Of a stretch of DNA of 64,000 nucleotides, positions 52,701 to 61,420 are shown one piece after another (the first letter of the stretch is position 1; every line of letters starts with the position of its first letter). Under the pieces are notes generated by a model, which worked only from the letters and a program-made list of their open reading frames with translations, was not told the origin of the DNA and did no database searches. The stretch is from Phoronis australis (taxonomy: Eukaryota > Phoronida > Phoronidae), in contig NMRA01000320.1 of assembly GCA_002633005.1 (NCBI GenBank), positions 128,720 to 192,719 of the forward strand, in the 5' to 3' direction. A program made the position numbers and the translations under genes.

Positions 52701-55700
52701 AACACTGGACCATTTGCTGTGCAGTAAAAATCCCCTTTAAACGAGACAAGGACTGATTTCAAGAAACCTTTTGACTTTTTCCAATGCCCAGTGGTCAGCC
52801 CAACCTGAGTTTTGTTCTATTCTCACAAGTGGACTGGTCACCAAAGGAGCCATGACTATTCACAAGACCAGTAGTGAGGGTAGTGTTTTTGTTATCAGGA
52901 AATATCTAAATTTGAAAGATTGAAAACGTCCAGGCTGTACTTTTCCATTTTCTTTTAGACATGGAAACCCAATGGAAAGCATAAAATCTGAATAGAGAAG
53001 TTTAAATTAGTCTATGTTGAGTTTTTCAATTTTCAAAATCCGTCAGGTAATAGCAATTTGGTCAACAAAAATCCAAGCCTTGAGCTATTCATTGGAAAGT
53101 AGTTTCAATCATGGCTTTTCAGCTAATTATTCTGCATCACAAGTTCACAAAAGAAGCTAGACCTGAAAGAAAGTGGATAACACCAATAGTGATGATGGAG
53201 TCTTGTTTAAGGGCACGTTCACGACATAACAAAATATAGCAAAAACATTTTGCCAATATCGTTCGCGATATTCATTACATGGTTTAAGCTGAAATCAAAC
53301 CATCATTTTAATGCATATACACAGGATACAACTGAAGTCATTCCTACCATTGGTTGGCCAGGCAAACTGTTACACCTCCCTTAGGCGCAAAGTTTTGTAC
53401 ATTTACAAGTAAATTAAGTTAATCCTCATGATCTATCAGCCTCATGGGGATGTTTGCCGATGCCTCTTTCTACTGCCAGCGTCCATAAGTGTTTCAGATC
53501 ATCCTAGATTCCTCTTGGCAAAACACATTGATACAACTGAGTTGTCGGGGACAACACACATTTATTGTTTCACTCAAAAGACAAAAACAGGGCTGCTGCG
53601 CAGAGAAGTCGAACCAGTAATTTTTCAGTTTAGAGTTCACCACGATCACTACACTTGGATGATTCTTGTGCATATTTTCAAACAGTATGCAGAAACCAAT
53701 GAGAGCCATTGTTCTGAAACAACACAGAATTACCGTGGTTGAATGTCAGCATGGTAATGCTAACTGACCATACATAAACAACACAGAATTACCGTGGCTG
53801 AATGTCACCATGGTAATGCTAACTGACCATACATAAAAATCATGCACAGTTTAAATAAGCCAAAGTACAAGTTACCTCTATAACTAGTCAAAAGTACAGC
53901 CGCACTACCAAAACGGTGTGTTGTGCATGAGGTACCATAGCAGTAGTTGGAGAACTTGCTGGTAACCGCGTCAGACTGTAGAGAGCGCCAGTGGTCAGCA
54001 TAAATGTGTCGAGATCTCCTCCACTGATCCACAGCGTAGCTAGGCATATACCAGCCGAATCTGAAAAGAAGAGAACCTCCCATTTAAGGGAGGCTTCAAC
54101 ATTTAAAGAATAGAAAATTGAAAGTCTCATCATAGGTTATCAAATCTTTTAGCGTAAGCGAAAATCTTTTGGTAGTCAAAGTTTATACAATCAACTACTG
54201 AAAGTTAATTTCAAAACTTATAACCTCATGTGAACAGTCATCATTGTTCATAAACACCTTAGAAATACCACCAATTTCAGGTACAAGAACATCTATTCTT
54301 GGCGTCAGATTTCAGTTAACAGGGCATATTTAAAAAATCATGAAGTAATTGTTCCCTCTTATGACTATTACGCAAAGGATTTCTGTGATGGGACGAGCCT
54401 TAAGGCCTTTGCAGGTTTAACAGTCATTACCACAATTATCAGACCACATGCAGCAGTCTCCTGAAACAGCAAAACCACCAGCCAAAACACTAAAGTGTCA
54501 AATGCAAGAGATTTGGAAATGAACCTATCCGAGCGTGTGTTTTACAATGCTTCGACCAACCATCACCTTCCAAATGGTCCAAGTGGCCCCGCCTCTATAA
54601 CGTCTCCCCTCCTTGTCCACGGATCAGAGTTGAACCCGGCAGGCTTCCATGCCTCAACGTTGATCATGGTCTCGGGAACAGCCGTCTCGATTTGACCACA
54701 TCTGCGTCAAACAAACAAACAATAAATATGATTAGGTCAAAACAAAAGCATTCCACTTTTTTGAAAATTGAGTCAGTGGTGCAGGATTTTTTAGTTGTCC
54801 ATATTTTCCAAAAAAAAGAAAATCCACTGGAGACTAGCAAAAATGACGCGAGATTTTTTTTATTCATTTCTTGGCAAACCTAATTGCTTACCCTTGCTTA
54901 CATACCTTTGCGCAGCTTTTCAAAAAAAACTTGCAGAGACTGATCTCGACTGGCATGTTTGTTTTTTTTTCGTTAGAGAATTTGGTAGACCATAACCAAC
55001 TTCACTACTTTGCCCCACTCAGATTCATTCTTTAGCAAATCAACATTTTTCATTTCCAAAGGTCATCATCTAGCAGTATCAATTCTTCAATTTCTGACAA
55101 AAACAATTGCTGAATTAGCATTTTAAAAATATTTCAAATGCACATTACAAATTCTCAAACCTGTGCCAAATGTATGAAACTTGACTGCCAATAAGAAAAA
55201 TGCTATGACTAAAGTATATTTTCTAGTTCATGATTTCATTGGGAAATTCAACAAATTCTGCTTTATGCAATACTTTTATGAAAAAACTTTCCCCAAACTG
55301 AAATTTTTTATCATAATCAAAATTTTACCCACTATTATTTCAACTTAACGACACCTGTACAATATAAATCACACTTGCAATGAAATAGTTTTCGTTTATT
55401 TTTATTTTTGTTAAGCAATTTGACAAATCAAGATTCTACCTTGCCCCGAAAATCATCAGCATTATTTTAGAAATAAGTGCAATACAGGGCTCGGATACAC
55501 AAAACATCAAAATTTATCTCTACCTAATACGAAGTGTAATTGTTGCATAACACCCAGACTATTGCCTACCACTGACCAGGCCTCCGTTTCATTTAAATCT
55601 CAGCTTAGACCGAAATAAAAATGCTATCATTCCGTCACGTGGACATGCTGCGCTTAATGAACAGTGCTGCTGACGTCATGTCAACAATCAAAACGAAGAG

Positions 55701-58700
55701 GAAACTGAGACCAGATATGTGACAACTAGATGTGATTGTTGTAAGCAAACGTCTAACTTAAACGCAACCTAGCCAGGTAACCACACCTGAGCTCAATCAA
55801 TAATGAAACTGGATAGAGCCAGCTGACGCTAGCAGCTTGTTAAGAACCCTAAAAAGGAGCGCCAGGACGCTCTGAGAAGCTTCAAACTACATCTCTGTTT
55901 GCAGTAAAATTTCTTTCAATTCCAACAAAAATGATGACCACAGATGTCACTGTTTCCACTTTTTAAAAATTCACGGCATTGCTGAAATGTTTACTGTTCT
56001 GCCATCTTGTATTCTAAATTGAAAACCTCTCCAACCATACATCAATAAATAACCTCATTATTACGTTGTAGAAAATGGTAACCTTATAATTCATGGCTAA
56101 TGTGCATACAAAAAGATTTCTGAAAAGACCAATGAAAACTGAAGCTGCCTCTATTAGAAGCGTAGACAGACGGATGCCCTGATCTTCATCAATAAGGCAA
56201 CTGGTACCAGTTTTCTGGGAAGACAAGCAGTCCCCAGTAACCCGCATTTGTAAATGACAATGAACAGATTCACATTGAAAAGCACAAGTGGAGGTCAACC
56301 AGCAGAAAAACAAAATAGACAGACAACATGTTTTTATGTACCTAACGTGAAGGGGTAAAACACCTGTGATCAACAGGTGATATGAATTTGAATGAGGCTG
56401 AGACGAATACATCAATACACTAATAAACCATCGTGACATGAAGCTATTGTTTTATCACTGCAATTATTATGGCTATCACCATCACTGATATGATTATTAT
56501 ATCCTTTTAATTATGAATTATTATTATATAATTACTAACATAGTTGTTACCATCGCAATTACCATTGTCATTAACATAAATTTACGATAATCACCATTAA
56601 CCCAGTTTATACTAAATTAAGGCTCTAATATGACCATACTGTACATAATCAAGCAAAAGTCAATGAAAGAAATTGTACACAGTGGCCACCTGGTTAAGAC
56701 AAGGTGAGGGGGGAATTGTCTTGAGTAGGGGTGTTCATCGCTTGTTTTTTTGTCCACTTCTCATTTCGCAGACACACGTTAATGTTGGCTTTAACTTAGT
56801 GGGTGTCCAGCGTGTCCAACTGGATACCTAAACTTAAAGAGGAACTTGCACCCTAATTCCTTATCTCTGTGATCGATTGGTCAAAATAATTAGAAACACA
56901 ACATATAGCGATAATGTAAACATGTAGGTTGAAAATTGCCGATGTTTTTAAGAATGAGTTTGTGTCGAAAATAATCCGCCGTAAATCACTCAATCCTATC
57001 CAATAAGAATCGTGATGTGGTGTTGGAGGAATAACATTTGAGGCAGGTTATTTCATTACCGGGTTTTCCCGTTGCTCCCAACTTGTTCAATTCTATAGCC
57101 CAACAACAAGTTGGGAAGATGACACCCGGTAGCCAATATCTTACACGACTGATTAACTCCAGTCTGGCATTTATGGTTCGAGGGCCAGCTCTCTTTTGTT
57201 CGATAATTGCTCTAATCTCCAATAAGATCATATCTAGCCTGACTGGACTGTGCTGTTAAAAAAAAGTTAAGTTATAACATATTTGAAAATAAACTAATAA
57301 CATTTCTGAAGTCCTCGTCAAATAGTGATCATGCTTAATTTTGAATCGCCAAAATCGCCCATCTACAGCTGCAGTTACGACACCCTATTCTTTCCGCCCC
57401 TACCAATTCGCTCTGGGTTTGACTGTGTTCACACGTGGTCTGTAATAAGCCTGGTAGATAGTTGGCTAGCCTGTTGTCATACCAGACAAAAGATTGTGCT
57501 TGGCAGTTACCAAAGAAGCACCCTCTACCTCTGGTAAAGTCCCTGAACGGGAAACGCCGTCATGTGAGGCCCCAAGGTACATCATTAGTGCAAAGGTCAC
57601 CTATTTTCCGAATTGTTTTCAGATTTACAAGTTGACAATGAATACAACAGCACTTTGATTAGCGTAGAGGATGTTCAAATAACATTGTTGATTACTTCAA
57701 GCTACACATTAGCACAATTATGAGCATGAAAATACATCTTTAAGGACACCCTATTTAGCATTTGGATGCCCAAGTGAAGTAAGCACGTAAGCATGAGTGT
57801 CTTGTTAACTTTTTAGCAGTTCTGGAAGCTCATTGGCTGGACAAGAGTAAACAAGTTGATGATGTAAGGTACAACCGAAAGCCATAGTCATCCATGGTAA
57901 CCGTCCTAGAACTACACCAGTCAAATTAAACAAATATTCTACATGAGGTTAAGGAGATACAGCCGTATACGAAAAGAATGATACTAGGGGGAGAAACAGT
58001 TAGCTGGAGCTGTCTGAAAATCATGGCCAGTTTTCATGATCTTAGAGTGGTTTCTCGGATAGAGAGAAAACAAGACTTGAAAATAATGAATATGGCCACT
58101 AGGTGGCATAAAATATAAATGAGAGGGCATAATCATCTCTTTTAGAATAGAAACCTATTAGACAAATTTCATGAAAATTCATCTAGGAAAGTGAAAAAAA
58201 ATTACCACTACTAGGGGGCGCAGTCGTTGTCAGATCTGTCTGAAAGTCATCTCCATGAGCTGTCATTTTCATAGAAAAACTTGCTAAATTTAACTTAGTA
58301 CAAAGGGTTCATGAGATACAGCCATGGACGAAAAAAAGCAAAACTACCGCAAAGATGGGCCACAGAAATCGCAGCTGTCCGAAAATCATCATCAGTCATC
58401 CTCTACCCAGTAGAAACACATATATTTATTTTCATCTTAAGAGTGGTTTGGCCGATAGAGAGACAGACACCAAAAAACACTCATATATATAAAAATGGCC
58501 ACTAGGTGGCACAGAATACATCAAAACCATTCCGAAATGGTAAACATCATCTTCACAAATTTCATGAAAATCGGTGAAGAAACTCTGAAGATACATAGGT
58601 AAACGTGAATAAAATTGCCACTACCGTGCACAGCAGAAATAGTAAAAACGGCCAATAGATGTTGCAGAAGATGTCACATTCATCCGAAAACAGGTGTCAT

Positions 58701-60036
58701 TGTCTTCTTAAAAAGATACCTATTTGTTAAATTTCATGAAAATATGTAAAGGAACTCCGAAAATAAGACAAATGTAAAAAGAAATTGCCACTAGAGGGTA
58801 CACCAGTACTCGAATCCGTCCAAATATTCACTCATGCTGTCTCATCTATGATTAGAGCATGTCTGCAAAATTCAATGAACATCGACCGAGGGGAGATACA
58901 GCAGTGAACGTCGTATGAGTAAGACCACAAAATGCACCCACATATGAATGTGTGCCTGTATAAAAATCACCTGGGAAATTCTTAAAACAATGTAATCAAA
59001 TTTATAGTTTAGGTGTTATTTTTTCAGAAAAACGTATGGAGACATTAACCTGTCAGCAAAATAAGACTGGGAATTGACGTTGGTGTTTACAGCATCTGAT
59101 CAATGCTGTACTACAAGTGACAGCTGATGAGTCGTTACCTGATAATAACTGACAACATAACTAGATGCATTACCACAAATGAGGACAATTAACTACTGGA
59201 TAGGCTTCGCATAAGTAAATATTTATCCACGTTACTACAGCTACATTGCTCATGTATAGTGTTACAGGACGAAATAATCAGTAGTCACTTTCAGTTTCAC
59301 AGATGAAACATTCGGCAGCAAGACTTTTTTGTTTGAAAAATGACATATTCAAAAGCTTATCCTGAGAAGAACTTCTTAAAATAGCAGTATACCTTCAGTT
59401 TGGCAGATGAAACATTCTACAGCAAAAAGTTTTTGTTTCAAAAATGACAAATTTGAAAAGCTTACCACAACTGACAACTGACTAAAATATGTTCGAGATC
59501 GAAAACCTTTTATTCATAATCTGACATAAGAATTAATTTTAATGGTTAAAACAACTATTTTTATAGCATGGTAGTTTATTCAAATCTTACAACACACATC
59601 TATATATAAACATGTGTTACAAAAATAAAACATTTTAGCAATCTACCTACCATTTCAGAAGAGTGAGGGTTGAGTGAGGGTAGAGTGAGGGTTGAGTGAG
59701 GATTGAGTGAGGGTTGAGTGAGGGTTGAGTGAGGGTAGAGTGAGGGTAGAGTGAGGGTAGAGTGAGGGTAGAGCGAGGGTAGAGTGAAGAGAAACCAAAA
59801 TATTTTAAGACTGTCCAACACTTACATAGATCCCCGGCAGCCAGACAGTCGTCTCAAAACATTCGTGATATTGACGCCATCGTTGTGCGACACAATTTTC
59901 ACATTGTGATAACCAATGAATTCCTTGAGTAGAATCTTGAGGATGTGATTGGTGATTTGGTGAGAGATTCTGTCGCTTGACTCCAACACAATGGGCACGG
60001 GCTCACGTCTGATGTTGAAACTGCGCAAGTAGGCAG
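33942..60036 (-). CDS. OpuAC-VFT receptor tyrosine kinase (Venus-kinase type), 18 exons, 5' end missing
   Basis: Joined frame of 1,362 residues to a TGA; phase agrees at all 17 junctions. Domains, numbered from the first exon seen: about 10-325 OpuAC-like substrate-binding domain; 335-770 GABA-B-type Venus flytrap; 793-818 transmembrane helix; 850-1125 tyrosine kinase; 1126-1362 Ser-rich tail. Kinase motifs are complete: GQGAFGTVYGG, VAVK, the helix-C Glu in SEAETM, HRDIACRN, DFG, MAPE. Family knowledge: VFT plus InsR-like kinase defines the Venus kinase receptors, which bind small amino-acid-like ligands. Inference: a cell-surface sensor that can bind two kinds of small molecule and signals by autophosphorylation. 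The OpuAC-like part is odd for the class. The signal peptide exon was not found. Introns not listed separately hold no further coding sequence that I can see. Confidence 0.92.
35405..35612 (-). CDS. Receptor exon q: kinase C-lobe
   Basis: Acceptor tcgccag, donor gtgagt. Encodes MLPVRWMAPESLLEGIFTPF and SDVWSFGILLYEIITFGSFP, the substrate-binding and APE regions, near-canonical for InsR-like kinases. Confidence 0.95.
36103..36215 (-). CDS. Receptor exon p: catalytic and activation loops
   Basis: Acceptor gttgcag, donor gtaggt. Encodes RDIACRNCLVHANKTVKIG, DFGMARPMFDHGYYRFSKR. RN in the catalytic loop marks a tyrosine kinase. In the activation loop YY is present, but the first Tyr of the InsR-type YxxxYY is Phe. 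Confidence 0.95.
36432..36582 (-). CDS. Receptor exon o: kinase hinge to catalytic loop
   Basis: Acceptor gttttcag, donor gtacgt. Encodes GDLKTFLLSRRQ, then AQDVARGLDYLHENEYVH; the HRD motif is split by the intron. Confidence 0.95.
36897..37150. repeat. Degenerate minisatellite, about 33-bp units
   Basis: Repeats of TTCAAGAAGTCTATCCCATC separated by AACAATAAT runs of varying length, about seven units. Intron between receptor exons n and o. Confidence 0.9.
37487..37607 (-). CDS. Receptor exon n: kinase helix C to hinge
   Basis: Acceptor gtttcag, donor gtatta. Encodes LEFLSEAETMKRFDHDNIVN (helix-C Glu) and LLGVCTRGEPAYAVMEFM, with Met as the likely gatekeeper. Confidence 0.95.
37976..38210 (-). 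CDS. Receptor exon m: kinase N-lobe
   Basis: Acceptor gttcag, donor gtaaac. Encodes a charged juxtamembrane stretch, ELPRENVVLNRKLGQGAFGT (glycine loop) and WLAVAVKTLQ (the ATP-binding Lys). Confidence 0.95.
38323..38425. mobile_element. Short palindromic MITE-like element
   Basis: About 103 bp. Left end GGGGCCGTTCCAAGAA is matched by the right end TTCTTGGAACGGGCCC in inverted orientation. No coding capacity. Sits in the intron between receptor exons l and m. Confidence 0.65.
38509..38650 (-). CDS. Receptor exon l: juxtamembrane and transmembrane helix
   Basis: Acceptor ctatcag, donor gtgagt. Encodes GQEKCSIESFRALLGVSC, then the membrane segment IVVANVLGVGLCLLFIAVIV and the stop-transfer Arg pair. 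Too short for ORF scans; placed by phase. No separate Cys-rich domain lies between the flytrap and the membrane. Confidence 0.9.
38876..38960. repeat. Three-copy direct repeat, about 31-bp unit
   Basis: GTCTCAACATGTTCCTTAGT occurs three times with small changes, ending just before the duplicated block at 38970. Confidence 0.85.
38970..39578. repeat. Duplicated block, copy A (with partial exon k)
   Basis: Near-identical to 39580-40170. Differs by a 22-bp insertion near 39022, a 4-bp deletion and scattered substitutions, the pattern expected of two alleles. Ends at the single N at 39579. Confidence 0.9.
39496..39578 (-). pseudogene. Truncated extra copy of receptor exon k
   Basis: Carries the last 83 nt and donor of exon k but no acceptor, cut off at the N. 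By reading it matches the intact exon. Most likely an assembly artefact rather than a decaying exon. Confidence 0.75.
39580..40170. repeat. Duplicated block, copy B (with intact exon k 3' part)
   Basis: Direct repeat of 38970-39578. The intact exon k continues to its acceptor at 40296 only in this copy, so this is the copy used for the gene. Confidence 0.9.
40088..40295 (-). CDS. Receptor exon k: Venus flytrap end
   Basis: Acceptor attcgcag, donor gtaggt. Encodes TNFQGVSGQILFQGADRQG (the FxGVSG motif), then VVGWYYPDDKPLMLEDKIKW, the last strand of the flytrap. The donor half of this exon is duplicated at 39496-39578. Confidence 0.92.
40890..41175. repeat. Degenerate AGTGAGAAT-rich tandem repeat
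   Basis: CCAGTGAGAATTTT followed by GTCTTG and GGAAAATT recurs about three times between 41055 and 41170. Shorter AGTGAGAA matches occur upstream. Intron between receptor exons j and k. Confidence 0.65.
41415..41606 (-). CDS. Receptor exon j: Venus flytrap
   Basis: Acceptor tttgtag, donor gtagac; 64 codons, phase 0. Encodes WWENEFAGYAYDAVWMYALA, the conserved AYDA-x-W helix of class C flytraps, then NNTTAQFMKHLQ-type sequence (DNTTAQFMKHLQ). Confidence 0.92.
42780..43046 (-). CDS. Receptor exon i: Venus flytrap
   Basis: Acceptor ccactag, donor gtaagt; 89 codons, phase 0. Encodes GYVWFLPSWFRFDWFDTDYY and VVVQGHFILSTAYYD. The FLPSW Trp aligns with a ligand-contacting Trp of GABA-B1. Confidence 0.93.
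43373..43468 (-). CDS. Receptor exon h: Venus flytrap
   Basis: Acceptor attttcag, donor gtaaga; 32 codons, phase 0. Encodes YLEDFRAKHVKIIIGDFYEA, then HARALLCEAYKM. The FYE Tyr aligns with a ligand-contacting Tyr of GABA-B1. Confidence 0.92.
44147..44330 (-). CDS. Receptor exon g: Venus flytrap
   Basis: Acceptor ctttcag, donor gtttga. Encodes RLFMSMKWKRVGTIITDG, then FKKNNIEIAQMTKLP. The WKRVGTI strand is typical of class C receptor flytraps. Confidence 0.93.
44331..46340. other. Receptor intron f-g, nothing recognised
   Basis: Two kilobases of AT-rich intron. Short open frames only, none with cadherin, kinase or flytrap character. Confidence 0.55.
46341..46494 (-). CDS. Receptor exon f: Venus flytrap ligand-pocket segment
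   Basis: Acceptor gttcacag, donor gtaagt. Encodes GPACSDTAEPIAGVAKHYNF, then SYSVEALSLSNRQSYPFFFR. The last part closely follows the GABA-B1 stretch that contacts ligand. Confidence 0.93.
46495..50676. other. Receptor intron e-f, holding one MITE copy
   Basis: Four-kilobase intron. Apart from the MITE-like element at 46841-47320 I see no coding or structured sequence. Confidence 0.55.
46841..47320 (+). mobile_element. TTAA-flanked MITE, copy 1
   Basis: About 480 bp. Left end AGGGCCTTTCATATAAACTT preceded by CTAA; right end GTATGAAAGAGCC followed by TTAA. The interior shares AACTCTG, GCGCGTCGAT and many AGTTAA motifs with the copies at 60932 and 61969. No transposase. The TTAA flank fits a piggyBac-type non-autonomous element. 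Confidence 0.8.
50677..50838 (-). CDS. Receptor exon e: Venus flytrap
   Basis: Acceptor gtctgcag, donor gtgagt. Encodes AQMALDLVNENTTLLKDYNL, then CSPDVVMKGFISYITNTTHK, the first helix and strand of a periplasmic-binding-protein-like lobe as in GABA-B receptors. Confidence 0.93.
51315..51835 (+). repeat. 520-bp inverted-repeat partner 1
   Basis: Matches the reverse complement of 57045-57570 at high identity with small indels. Contains an open segment reading EIRAIIEQKRAGP and SRVRYWL behind an acceptor-like tttttaacag. Family not recognised. Confidence 0.85.
52066..52596 (-). CDS. Receptor exon d: OpuAC-like domain end and VFT start
   Basis: Acceptor atttcag, donor gtacat; 177 codons, the longest extracellular exon. 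Encodes the rest of the OpuAC-like domain (LPTLFFSHVPSLLSVSGDY, MKFPACDSS, VKTQAPLAYDLISRMSF, ACDWLKTNRDHWSSWI), which parallels the family's PVFYYTW, P, helix and DWL-x-N-x3-W pattern. The same exon then begins the flytrap strand TIYLGGMFPVTGTDW, so the two domains are physically fused in one exon. Confidence 0.92.
53719..53836. repeat. Two-copy 59-bp tandem repeat
   Basis: ACACAGAATTACCGTGG begins at 53722 and 53781. The two units differ by a few bases. Abuts the donor side of receptor exon c. Confidence 0.9.
53876..54060 (-). CDS. Receptor exon c: OpuAC-like domain
   Basis: Acceptor cttttcag, donor gtaact. Encodes FGWYMPSYAVDQWRRSRHI. GWY-x-P-x-Y is a hallmark of OpuAC-family domains. A Cys pair (YCYGTSC) and a segment RFGSAAVLLTSYR follow. 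Confidence 0.88.
54567..54701 (-). CDS. Receptor exon b: OpuAC-like domain
   Basis: Acceptor gacgcag, donor gtgatg; exactly 45 codons of added frame. Encodes MINVEAWKPAGFNSDPW and EAGPLGPFGR. The EAWKP segment matches the position of the NWTP loop of bacterial ProX/OpuAC, whose Trp helps bind betaine. Confidence 0.88.
57045..57570 (-). repeat. 520-bp inverted-repeat partner 2
   Basis: Inverted relative of 51315-51835. Its open frame continues further (FPTCCWAIELNKLGATG). Lies in the intron between receptor exons a and b, while partner 1 is in the intron between d and e. Confidence 0.85.
58070..58930. repeat. Dispersed repeat with CCACTAGGTGGC motif
   Basis: A diverged modular repeat. GGCCACTAGGTGGCA, ATTTCATGAAAAT and GATACAGCCATGGACG-type motifs recur about every 130-150 bp. 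A relative is at 18025-18320 (GGCCACTAGATGGCGCAG). No coding sequence. Confidence 0.6.
59661..59781. repeat. 11-bp minisatellite, 11 units
   Basis: Unit GAGTGAGGGTA/T, eleven in a row over 121 bp, with one GAGCGAGGGTA and one GAGTGAGGATT. Starts about 45 bp inside the intron from the exon a donor. The transcript strand reads as a CCCTCACTC tract. Confidence 0.95.
59826..60036 (-). CDS. Receptor exon a: OpuAC-like domain start
   Basis: Acceptor with a strong pyrimidine tract (tttctgttacttcag), donor gtaagt. Encodes AYLRSFNIRREPVPIVLESS, then ILKILLKEFIGYHNVKIVSH. This is the typical opening of substrate-binding domains: a strand, then a helix, then a GY-x-VKIV strand. The exon needs one base from an upstream exon that I did not find. 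The frame stays open upstream, with ATGs at 60154 and 60124, so an unspliced start with a poor signal peptide is a weaker alternative. Confidence 0.85.
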
Positions 60037-60931
60037 CTGAAGTAACAGAAACAGAAAGTGTCCAATGATAAACCAGGAAAATGTCGCCAAGACAATAAAG
60101 TGCACAGCAGTTAATTGTTTTCATGGTTGAAGTTAGGTTCGGGTCAGACACCAAGTATTGGGGTCCGTCTAAACACCTTCAATGAAACAGGCCAGAGACT
60201 GGCAGAAATGGCCAACTTTGGCCAAACACACCTCACATGAGATGCCCAGGCATTTATTTGGTGTTACCAAAACGCCTGGAAATTTTCATTTTCCGAATAC
60301 ATTCCCAGAAAATCCTGGTAGGTCAAATGCCAAAGCATCTGCCACTGTAAAAAATGTAAAACCATGGCAAAAATGTAACTAAATTGAGGTCTAGGTAAAT
60401 TACAACATAATATAAGCCATATCAACAGCATTACATTAACAAATCAACATGCATAGTGAACCATGGTATCAGTAACACTGACAGTTGTACAAATGATAAT
60501 CAATCATATATCACAGTTTATGACAGGTATCAGCAATTAACTAAAAAACGACAAAATATAAATCTTAGTTTAGGTTGGTATCATGAATTGCGTTGTTGAA
60601 ATTTTGTCACTAAAAGGTGAAACTCACAAGTTTTTGATCTGATTCCAAGGCAAATGAAATATTTCGATGACCGTGAAAATAATTAATCTAGATTAATCAC
60701 TAAGCGATGAACGAGTCTCCACACTCTTAAGGAAAACAATTACTTTTTCTGTGCACAAACAAAAGGGTGTGAATTAGAATTCAACATCAGTACTAAATCA
60801 CTAAGTGCTTGTAACTAGGTTCATGGCAGAAATATGGAGATTATTCAAGGAGAACTGTTTTGTTTGGCAGTTATTCTACAGTTAATGTAGCGGGAATCTC
60901 ATCATCAGATATGAGCCTGAAGCCATCTTAA

Positions 60932-61420
60932 GACCCTTTCACACTAACTTAACTCTGGTATGAGCCGAGCGTCGACTGCGAAGTTAATTGAATTGAATCG
61001 TTCAACCAGCTTTGGTAGTTAACGGCATTGAAGTAAATGGTAGGTGACATTGTGGAAATCGAAGTAATTGCAAGGTGCCGCTGATGCATCCCGTGCACAC
61101 TAAGACTTTTTTAACGTGACAATTTGAGGACATTTACATGTGCTAATTGACAAAAAAATTTATTTCTAATTTGATTGGTGATTGTTCGAGGAAAATACAA
61201 ACAACTATTAGCGCTTCTTCATTGTTGACAATAACAGTGACCCCTGGCGATAACTTCGATAACACCGAAGTTGACCGCAGTGTCGACGCTCTGCTGTTAA
61301 ATTCACCTATTTACTGTGAAGTTAATTGGCGCTGTTACTTCGATCAAGGACCGAAGTTAACCATTCATACTGACTGCAACTTCCCAAAACATCGACGTAT
61401 TGATGTTAGTATGAAAGGGC
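60932..61420 (+). mobile_element. TTAA-flanked MITE, copy 2
   Basis: Left end GACCCTTTCACACTAACTTA preceded by TTAA; right end AGTATGAAAGGGC followed by CTAA. About 490 bp, same orientation as copy 1. The open frame inside it is not conserved in the other copies. Confidence 0.8.

Larger units (their letters stand above)
54702..59825. other. Receptor intron a-b (5.1 kb)
   Basis: Holds inverted-repeat partner 2, a dispersed repeat array and an 11-bp minisatellite. No exon seen between the two OpuAC-like exons, and the phase joins directly. Confidence 0.65.

Noticed and set aside
52066-60036. OpuAC-like sequence as bacterial contamination
   Set aside because: It is spread over four exons with GT-AG introns of matching phase and is fused in frame, within one exon, to the flytrap domain.
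59899-60105. Hydrophobic 68-residue open frame as the receptor signal peptide
   Set aside because: It is out of frame with exon a; recorded only as a curiosity.
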